Positions 8,601 to 11,492 of a DNA stretch of 11,492 nt are shown here, piece after piece. The notes under the pieces were generated by a model. That model was not told the DNA's origin, searched no databases, and saw only the letters and a list, made by a program, of their open reading frames with translations. The DNA comes from JAQVYB01 sp964490935 (GTDB lineage Bacteria > Verrucomicrobiota > Kiritimatiellia > RZYC01). The stretch lies in NCBI GenBank assembly GCA_964490935.1, contig CAZBEO010000101.1, positions 1 through 11,492 of the forward strand. The letters run 5' to 3'. Positions within the stretch are counted from its first letter, which is position 1; each line of letters starts with the position of its first letter. A program made the position numbers and the translations under genes.

Positions 8601-9243
8601 TTCCGGCGACGTAGTTGGGGCTGTTGGGTGCGGTGAAGCGGTCGGCAGTGCCCCAACTGCGGGTGAGAGTACAGTCTTCCGTGCGAATGTCGATCAGAGA
8701 GCACAGGTCCTCATACATGGTGGCACCGTAGCCATTATCGGGAGTCCAGTTTCCCATGCGGGGTGCGCGTTTGTAATTGAGATCGTTGCAGTAATTATCC
8801 TGCCGCCAGACGTGGAAGTCGGTCACTTTCATGCCGGGATACTCGCGGATGTCCGGGCCGTTGCCGTTGTGATTCATGATGATGTCGGGAATGATTTTGA
8901 CATCGCACTGGTGCATGTTGTCCACCATGTTGCGGAGGGAACCTCGGGTGCCGTAGCGGGTTTCGCGGGTGCCGCGCTGGGGGACGTCGCCCAAGTCAAA
9001 GCGGTCGTAGAGGCTGTAACCCACATTTCCCCAGATCGTACTTTTCCCAACCGGGGCTTTGGTTGGCGGGGGCGTCCAAATATAATTGTAGCCGCTTTCC
9101 GCCACTTCCGGAATGCGCCGATACATTTCATCCCAGTCCGTCTCAAACCATTGTAGCATCACTTCGCCGAAGAGCGAAGACGCTGAAAAAAGGATGAGAC
9201 CAAAGACGGAGAGTAGAACGTTACACCTTGTTCTCGAATTCAT
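2614..9243 (-). CDS. Giant secreted starch-degrading enzyme with two GH13 (alpha-amylase family) catalytic domains
   Basis: 2209 aa, exported: signal peptide at 1-26 (RTR, then a hydrophobic run to SSLFG). The first GH13 domain starts directly after it (~27-490): DIIMNH (120-125), nucleophile Asp266 in DGLRLDAGKH, acid/base Glu321 in FAEIL, Asp388 in WGHDEG, then a beta domain to ~550. Ig-like modules (~555-885) follow, then calcium-type linkers DSDGDGIPDN (894-903) and DFDGDGYSNYEE (956-967). A CBM25/26-like starch-binding module (~1000-1098, FVFNDGVDIWDNN..DW) is followed by an unnamed module (~1100-1285, LYVATW..NDHFLYVAP) and a beta domain (~1285-1418). The second GH13 (~1419-2000) has DGTFNH (1546-1551), Asp1706 in GLRCDF, Glu1735 in MAESLDG and Asp1821 in TSHDE. 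The tail has more DxDKDG/DFDGDG motifs (2078-2115), GTNPND and a final beta-sandwich. Hydrolysis of alpha-1,4 (possibly also 1,6) glucans outside the cell is inferred. ATG preceded by GAGGAG seven bases away. Confidence 0.95.
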   Translation of the reverse strand: MNSRTRCNVLLSVFGLILFSASSLFGEVMLQWFETDWDEMYRRIPEVAESGYNYIWTPPPTKAPVGKSTIWGNVGYSLYDRFDLGDVPQRGTRETRYGTRGSLRNMVDNMHQCDVKIIPDIIMNHNGNGPDIREYPGMKVTDFHVWRQDNYCNDLNYKRAPRMGNWTPDNGYGATMYEDLCSLIDIRTEDCTLTRSWGTADRFTAPNSPNYVAGTSFIRHIGQYDRYPYFNTDSTTYSNGEEASDLLYRWIAWLGEAIDYDGLRLDAGKHTPWEFFGNDQVGFLHEAQYNQSLRRGYTNYNDTSEVFANYIKRKHSLIFAEILSPWDDYREGGQQGVKYWADNNPMRFLDYAIKKTADGALSGNIGGFYGSGTDFGPSKGIMYIWGHDEGQNGKVDLGYAYTLTHIGFPMVYFTGKNISGSDSYRTWMIPGYDDYALGDGGSKVANMVWINNNFAWGKEWNRWADGDFLALERFDDLNPNGSPDAGEGILLVALNDSGGDITHDLDTCFSDGTVLKDYTGHGTDITISGGKAHVTVPGNYGQGWVCYAPYTPDPTISVVGASDMNWIVPGGTYGSPKSRSIPRITASNFTVQASLSSATASHVLLKWGQGLTQVGSGTHYTNDDLLIRADYEDMTGSGTAWSLAVNNAPAKIPEGLNTIKVRAFVNWPGEGSPALFNTATKVVYVDLHGPELNITYPAADETIRGEGVMTIENTDFTAYGMTVSLNGGAVKSADEVMKGLWKFNLSGLSAGTHTARVTTTEANWGSPRAVINTSVYTRVFNVAANTQPISLSHAENATNMLPFFLTGVTASGSPSTVRLYWDGYELPLNAGNYTNVFNGEVVQRDYLGNVVTNRLWGNFINGPHFFEAERVDGGVTSRVSRRVVFNLYGKNHIDSDGDGIPDNVEIPFFDTNAIPGEKIPGDDNQNSIPDNFEQWSRLNPYNHSTFYSGQWDDQNDFDGDGYSNYEEVYAGFVSSNNVYAYDIYNAASHPVGTPSVPAEVNYTPDPATRTNNLTITYKTNQGPLENASAVNLYVGHSKRTFGEWQGVESVAMNWDAGNSRWTVNYMVPSNATSVDFVFNDGVDIWDNNSQRDWQVTVAGDNPEGFVMDGEFDSDGYTVISYGMKIQAAVKGANLYVATWGAGGGGNDHFLYVAPALGNASDPAPGWNKAGKVFFDTAQYPYITAEGSSGWCSWNQASGLISNKPGSALEGVINLVDTFGYIPEAIYVASVAYGTDEGGGITSQSPLVWDANNNVEIMEFQRLAVSSLLDINGDGVFDCGAPIMETTVNENTQDANYGLRRFFINEMANEEYSITVKLTPNAGAATLTDVELFSNLNRRDFAVMPGEEDPDSVSTASASTYYRAYSMSSNGDGSYSVTVPVNRCGAYRINARYRVNGGDYVYYTDHGLRRDCAVVVSPKKALELTMYELNPLTAEATNNFFEGRSTFADMVQVNADRPDRISTNYFKNLGVNMVWLQPIHPIGSDGRQTDPITGSAYDPGSPYAVKNYWKVNGVLGEPYTSDGSQAMTEFTDFVAAYDASGIGVMLDGTFNHSAWDCEIGQPGVDLFDWATTAANYIRDIKPAWYAKNTDYGQRATYYGSEQLKDIGSAPDRIDFGKWEDAAEFNYGTYDCLVQGQGLEFAEGAAWNSQWFYRFLLEEDRTDPLDATTKEVWEYFSYYPEYWLAKTGHPRGTPKSESYKGIDGLRCDFAQGLPSEFWEYSINKTRSIKWDFLFMAESLDGYKEVGTSKQHGVGFRSSRHFDILNENLVFYWRNDFFKEFPGGGAPTNAVSPNRSTSPTQTKVADRKEAFANVPLLLNLTSHDEILPTAHQPSLMYAYAELSALAGVPMILYGQEAGMQNDYETYNTAYNYYDYEIQKANNVNIYEMNFGKSIPNFKRYNSMTSVWHQGSTWMQGLYNSYGRINGARLRSPALQSQNDYFLSQSGGAGINESIFAVAKYEAAGVSAASQDVVFAFVNNDCQANDDRAANYDLDVDFEGKNWFGIESGHSYNVVDLASTNPTTFVWGTSRTAADLLATGLYVGLNGDAWQGKQAQFLKLMDVAATYPTDAQGLYAGSKYSDWDWDKDGLNNDWEIAHGLNPNSATGVNGADGDFDGDGSSNNAELLAGTNPNDINDVLSIEELVLNGSQLTLTWASKPNINYQILYKNSLLNAEESWKPYGPLRTALNTDTTVSNTEGAGDTNRYFRVRVQP
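3244..4989 (-). other. Second GH13 catalytic domain of the giant amylase
   Basis: Residues ~1419-2000. All four conserved GH13 regions and the complete catalytic triad are present: Asp1706 (nucleophile), Glu1735 (acid/base) and Asp1821. A large domain-B-type insertion (~140 aa) lies between regions I and II and contains WYAKNTDYGQRATYYGSEQ. The TSHDE form of region IV recalls branching-enzyme-like members more than classical amylases, so its specificity may differ from that of the first domain. Confidence 0.85.
5389..5946 (-). other. Unnamed module of the giant amylase (~residues 1100-1285)
   Basis: About 185 residues starting MDGEFDSDGYTV, with KGANLYVATW, GGGGNDHFLYVAP, WCSWNQASG and an end in LLDINGDGVFDCGAP. 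The alternating hydrophobic pattern and the DGEFD...LYVAT opening suggest a beta-sandwich, perhaps CBM9/DOMON-like. I cannot assign it to a named family from sequence alone. Confidence 0.5.
5950..6246 (-). other. Starch-binding (CBM25/26-like) module of the giant amylase
   Basis: Residues ~1000-1098. Features seen are NNLTITYKTN, NLYVGHSKRTFGEW, SRWTVNYMVP and FVFNDGVDIWDNN followed by RDWQV. In CBM25/26 modules the aromatic residues and the (W)DNN segment near the C-terminus are characteristic of granular-starch binding. The assignment is by pattern only. Confidence 0.65.
6319..6576 (-). other. Internal calcium-binding linker of the giant amylase (TSP3/EF-like)
   Basis: Residues ~890-975. 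Two acidic DxDGDG motifs, DSDGDGIPDN at 894-903 and DFDGDGYSNYEE at 956-967, flank a Pro/Asn-rich stretch. Such motifs usually sit near the C-terminus of secreted proteins in this bacterial group; here they lie in the middle, which matters for how the protein arose. Confidence 0.7.
7594..9165 (-). other. First GH13 catalytic domain (with C-terminal beta domain) of the giant amylase
   Basis: Residues ~27-550. The substrate-cleft signature GYSLYDRFDLGD (75-86) and TRYGT, the triad Asp266/Glu321/Asp388, and region I DIIMNH mark an alpha-amylase. Region IV reads WGHDEG, with Gly386 where most alpha-amylases have Asn before the His-Asp pair. Confidence 0.88.
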
Positions 9244-9480
9244 AAACCGCTCCTCGTTTTCTTACTGGTACAGTTACACACACTTAAAAAGTAAAAGATT
9301 CGGCACCACACTGAGTTTTAGTAGGTACCCAGCCAGCTTCATTTTGTCGAATTATTTTTTCAACGATTGAAAAACATGTTCGGCTAAATATTATGTAATA
9401 TTATGCACAGCAATGGTATGTAAAACAGACAAAAAAAGGTAAAACGCTGTACTTTTTCATATCTTCGTCGATTCTTTGAC
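9244..9480 (-). promoter_or_regulatory. AT-rich upstream region and possible promoter of the giant amylase
   Basis: About 240 bp, clearly more AT-rich than the flanking genes. On the minus strand a weak promoter candidate is TTTACA (9419-9424) with TAATAT (9398-9403), spacer 15. TAATAT recurs at 9388-9393 as part of a 10-bp direct repeat (AATATTATGT/AATATTATGC, 9387-9406). A palindrome lies between this and the start codon. The leader would be ~150 nt. The promoter boxes are tentative. Confidence 0.35.
9356..9374. promoter_or_regulatory. Perfect palindrome, possible operator for the amylase gene
   Basis: TTTTTCAA, 3-nt centre CGA, TTGAAAAA: an 8-bp perfect inverted repeat 113 bp upstream of the amylase ATG and just downstream of the candidate -10 boxes. 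The position and the two-fold symmetry suit a repressor operator (for example a LacI-type sugar regulator), but no regulator gene is in the window. On the RNA it would be a weak A/U hairpin. Confidence 0.4.
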
Positions 9481-9725
9481 AGGCCGGGATGACGGCGAGG
9501 GCGGGAGGTGCCATTTTCCCCTCTCGGGAGGGCCCGTGTCCCCACGGGCCAAGCGGAGAGCAAGCGCGTTTTTGGAGGGCGAGCGACCCAGCGAGCCGTG
9601 CATAGAGTAACCGCGCAGGATGATCTCGAAGAGAAAAAAGGACTGATCTGAAGACAATGAAAAGGACGCTGAGGACAGCGTCCCTCCCTAATTTGCGTCC
9701 ATTAGCGTCCATTTGCGGTTTTTCT
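9481..9725. repeat. GC-rich intergenic repeat block with hairpins and a 10-bp tandem unit
   Basis: This stretch holds a perfect 8-bp hairpin GGCCCGTG/CACGGGCC (9531-9550, loop TCCC), a second perfect 8-bp hairpin GGACGCTG/CAGCGTCC (9664-9683), and three tandem 10-mers ATTTGCGTCC, ATTAGCGTCC, ATTTGCGGTT (9691-9720). The ORFs crossing it are low-complexity translations of these stems. It resembles intergenic repeats I associate with Verrucomicrobiota-type genomes; this is an impression and has not been verified. Confidence 0.55.
9660..9683 (-). terminator. Terminator-like hairpin after the SHOCT-domain gene
   Basis: On the minus strand GGACGCTG-TCCT-CAGCGTCC forms a perfect 8-bp GC-rich stem with a 4-nt loop, followed at once by TTTTCATT. 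It begins 81 bp after the stop codon of the upstream gene. The T-tract is short, so termination is plausible but not certain; the hairpin may equally belong to the repeat block. Confidence 0.5.
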
Positions 9726-9764
9726 AAAACCCCTGTTCATCCCGTCAAAATTCTCTCTGAGCTC

Positions 9765-10631
9765 TTACAGGCGGTCGAGCAGATTGCGCTGTTTCTCCAG
9801 GTAAACTTCCGAATCAATCAGTCCGTCGTCATAGAGTTGTTTCAGCGTTTCGAGTTTCTGCCGGAGGTCGTTGGGCGAATGGGTTTGAATTGCGGCGTAG
9901 GGCGTGGGGGTGGCACTGGGCGAGGGGATGGCGTTCGGTTGGGCGCTCATTTTTTCATTGGCTGCCTCTTCGGGCCGTTCATCCGGGACGACGGGGTGTT
10001 CGTTGCTCGTGATCTCCTGCGGAGCTTCCGGTTCGTCGGTTCTTTTTTTCGGGGGCGGAATGGTCCGAGAGAGGGATTCGGCGGGGGCTTCCCGTCCAGT
10101 GAGAATCGAGACCATTAGGAGGGTGGCGTTTTTAGAGTAGCCGCCGGGCTGGATGCTCAGAGGAATCAACGTGGTTGCGCCTTCTTTTTCCGCGCTCAAT
10201 TCTAGGGCCCACCAAGCTGTTTCAGCCTCTTCCGGCATATCGAATGCCGAGAACTCCGAGACGTCCTGCCACTTGACGTTGAAATCGCCCATGCGCGATC
10301 CAAGGCGCGACCACTGCACCGGGCTTTGCGAATACTGATCAAAGGTGCGGAAGCGCAGGTTGATTCGATCGGCATGCACCTCGGCAATGATTCGTGGGTC
10401 CACGCCCAGGTATTTTTTCAGGATGGGGTGGCATTGGCCTTCGGTAATGATCCGCTCGAGAATGCCCGCCGCCTGAGTGCGGTTGACCTGCCCAAAAAAG
10501 GCACTCTCGCGGGCCGCCTGAACGACATCGAGCTCGGAGGACGTCGTGATGGGCTCATCCGCCGCGAGCGCTCGCGAAACGGCCCAGACGAGGGAGAGCA
10601 GGAGGCTGGCGTGTAGAATGCAGAGCTTCAT
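9765..10631 (-). CDS. Secreted protein of unknown function with C-terminal SHOCT-like segment
   Basis: 288 aa. Residues 1-23 form a signal peptide (hydrophobic LLLSLVWAV, cleavage after ALA), so the product is exported. Residues ~30-180 form a predicted folded domain I do not recognise, containing FDQYSQSPVQW, WWALELSAE and LMVSILTGR. Residues ~190-253 are a Pro/Glu/Ser/Thr-rich disordered linker. The last ~32 residues, LRQKLETLKQLYDDGLIDSE and onward to NLLDRL, match the SHOCT pattern: a short helical pair with Gly-x-Ile between helices, known as an oligomerisation or tethering tail. The ATG has AAGGAA about eight bases upstream. It is probably transcribed alone, given its own promoter candidate upstream and a terminator-like hairpin downstream. 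The name is limited to domain content. Confidence 0.85.
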   Translation of the reverse strand: MKLCILHASLLLSLVWAVSRALAADEPITTSSELDVVQAARESAFFGQVNRTQAAGILERIITEGQCHPILKKYLGVDPRIIAEVHADRINLRFRTFDQYSQSPVQWSRLGSRMGDFNVKWQDVSEFSAFDMPEEAETAWWALELSAEKEGATTLIPLSIQPGGYSKNATLLMVSILTGREAPAESLSRTIPPPKKRTDEPEAPQEITSNEHPVVPDERPEEAANEKMSAQPNAIPSPSATPTPYAAIQTHSPNDLRQKLETLKQLYDDGLIDSEVYLEKQRNLLDRL

Positions 10632-10648
10632 GAGTGGTTCCTTTTTTT

Positions 10649-10673
10649 GCGCGTTAGAAGTAGGATAACGCGC
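10649..10673 (-). promoter_or_regulatory. Perfect inverted repeat in the leader of the SHOCT-domain gene
   Basis: GCGCGTTA, 9-nt spacer, TAACGCGC: an 8-bp perfect inverted repeat ending 18 bp before the ATG. On the transcript it would be a stem at or near the 5' end, followed by A7 and the Shine-Dalgarno sequence. It could be an operator overlapping the start of transcription or a 5' stabilising hairpin. Confidence 0.45.
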
Positions 10674-10680
10674 TGTTGGG

Positions 10681-10710
10681 ACGGTAGGAATTCAGGCGCG
10701 ATGCTGTCAA
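10681..10710 (-). promoter_or_regulatory. Candidate sigma-70-type promoter for the SHOCT-domain gene
   Basis: A perfect TTGACA -35 box (10705-10710, minus strand) is followed after 18 bp by TACCGT (10681-10686), a poor -10 box. The predicted transcription start falls beside the inverted repeat at 10649-10673. Confidence 0.4.
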
Positions 10711-10814
10711 TGGAAATAGGAGACCCTTTGCAATCGCCACATTCCGCGAAATGAAACTTTACAATCCAGCGCCGCCCTTTGATAATCCGCTAACTTGTTC
10801 GGCAGGAAACAACG
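10711..10814. other. Intergenic region between divergent genes
   Basis: This stretch separates the minus-strand SHOCT-domain gene's promoter from the plus-strand broken gene. Apart from the Shine-Dalgarno-like AGGAAA at its right end I see no convincing promoter, hairpin or small gene. A 63-codon ORF starting at 10751 has no recognisable content and ends in a region where another frame looks better. Confidence 0.4.
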
Positions 10815-11061
10815 ATGAAGACACTCTTAATGGTCCTTATGATATGCAGCGTGGACGTCGCCTGTCAAGGCCACTTGGTTCACCGGCACTATTCGCATCG
10901 GAAAGGGTAAGGTGCTGTCAGGTGGGATGGGGTTCAGCGTGAAGCGTGAGATGGATATCTTCTTGGAGATCAAAGCCGGAAAGGTCGTCTCAACTCGTCA
11001 AGTTGACCACACTGGAAAAAATGGAACAACCGAATTAGAAAGCGGATGCGTACGCAAGTAA
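10815..11061 (+). pseudogene. Short secreted-protein gene split by one frameshift
   Basis: The ATG at 10815 has AGGAAA six bases upstream and begins a signal-like sequence, MKTLLMVLMICSVDVACQGH, but that frame stops at 10908-10910 after 31 codons. The +1 frame is open from ~10847 and reads WFTGTIRIGKGKVLSGG from 10876, continuing through SVKREMDIFLEIKAGKVVST to GCVRK and a TAA at 11059-11061. The two halves fit one ~81-aa exported protein with a one-base insertion somewhere in 10847-10910. No family is recognised. A genuine pseudogene, a sequencing error, or a start I have missed for the second half are all possible. Confidence 0.55.
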
Positions 11062-11124
11062 GCCCAGCCGATTCGCTATGGGTTTCCCTTGCACTGGTCA
11101 CTCTCGGCTTTTGGTAGATGCCTA

Positions 11125-11492
11125 ATGATGGTAGTAATTACACGGCAACGCCTGTTATGCTTGATCGTATCCAGTACGCTGATCGCAGGGATGATGATCG
11201 GGTGTATATCGCGGGGAGAAAAGGCCATGAATGAAAAACAATCCTCCGTTGAGGATTTTCTAACCGAACCTGATTATGACAGCGAAGGTTTTATCGACTA
11301 CGTTTATGACGGTCAGTCCTACAAATTATGGTATGGCAGAATAGGCTCCGGCCGTGCAGCCCCTGCATTGGTTCTGCACGGCGGGCCTGGAGGTAATCAT
11401 CACAATCTCGTGGCATTTCAGGCATTGGCTGATGAACGCCCTGTAATCTTCTACGACCAACTGGGGTGTGGGAAATCAGACCGCCCGGATAA
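11125..11492 (+). CDS. Proline iminopeptidase-like alpha/beta hydrolase, lipoprotein, N-terminal part (runs off right edge)
   Basis: About 121 residues are visible from the second of two adjacent ATGs (11125 and 11128). HGGPGG at residues 84-89 is the oxyanion-hole motif, and YDQLGCGKSDRP (109-120) is the typical following strand-loop of S33 proline iminopeptidases, which remove N-terminal proline from peptides. The catalytic Ser, Asp and His lie beyond the window. Residues 8-25 are hydrophobic and end in MIGC, so Cys26 is a likely lipid-modified cysteine: a lipoprotein outside the cytoplasm, whereas most family members are cytoplasmic. The Shine-Dalgarno sequence before 11125 is weak. An alternative start at 11227 (GGGGAGAAAAGG upstream) would give a cytoplasmic form without the signal. 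I prefer the upstream start because of the lipobox. Confidence 0.82.
   Translation, partial: MMVVITRQRLLCLIVSSTLIAGMMIGCISRGEKAMNEKQSSVEDFLTEPDYDSEGFIDYVYDGQSYKLWYGRIGSGRAAPALVLHGGPGGNHHNLVAFQALADERPVIFYDQLGCGKSDRPD

Noticed and set aside
9401..9712. Minus-strand ORF of 103 codons across the intergenic repeat block
   Set aside because: Its sequence is a translation of the hairpin-rich repeat DNA (Arg/Pro/Gly-rich), has no supporting ribosome binding site, and a terminator-like stem lies at its beginning.
9691..9720. Short tandem 10-mers considered as a CRISPR fragment
   Set aside because: The units are directly adjacent without spacers and far too short for CRISPR repeats; no cas genes are present.
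10751..10942. 63-codon plus-strand ORF beginning MKLYNPAPPF
   Set aside because: No recognisable features; another frame in the same place has a better ribosome binding site and a signal-like start.

Overview
The window reads as a piece of a chromosome from a Verrucomicrobiota-like bacterium, most likely a Kiritimatiellota-type or related marine/anaerobic polysaccharide degrader. This is inference, not a database match. It rests on a very large secreted glycosidase carrying DxDGDG calcium motifs, on its C-terminal beta-sandwich tail (LxLTW..xxNYQILYKxS...YFRVRV) of a kind common in exoproteins of that superphylum, and on GC-rich hairpin-dense intergenic blocks that include a 10-bp tandem unit (ATTWGCGTCC).

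Layout, right to left, because almost everything is on the minus strand. At 10631-9765 lies a secreted protein of unknown function with a C-terminal SHOCT-like segment; it has a TTGACA promoter candidate and a perfect inverted repeat in its 5' leader. Next comes a ~520-bp non-coding stretch (9244-9764): a GC-rich repeat block with a terminator-like hairpin, then an AT-rich promoter region with a palindrome. The dominant gene (9243-2614, 2209 aa) is an exported starch-degrading enzyme with two complete GH13 catalytic domains separated by Ig-like modules, calcium-binding linkers, a CBM25/26-like starch-binding module and a module I cannot name. A second hairpin-dense intergenic block (2332-2613) follows. 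Then comes an unusual 717-aa fusion (2331-178, GTG start) of a D-Ala-D-Ala-ligase-like ATP-grasp domain to a DmpA/BapA-type (peptidase family S58/P1) aminopeptidase. The last gene overlaps it by 14 bp and runs off the left edge.

On the plus strand at the right end there is a short secreted-protein gene broken by one frameshift (10815-11061), and the 5' part of a proline-iminopeptidase-like alpha/beta hydrolase carrying a lipoprotein signal (11125 to the right edge).

Functionally, the window combines extracellular starch/alpha-glucan breakdown (the double amylase) with peptide chemistry (ATP-grasp/S58 fusion and the iminopeptidase lipoprotein). Nothing in the sequence shows that these act in one pathway. 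The most unusual items are the ligase-aminopeptidase fusion and the double-GH13 giant. No RNA genes, CRISPR arrays, transposases or phage genes were seen.
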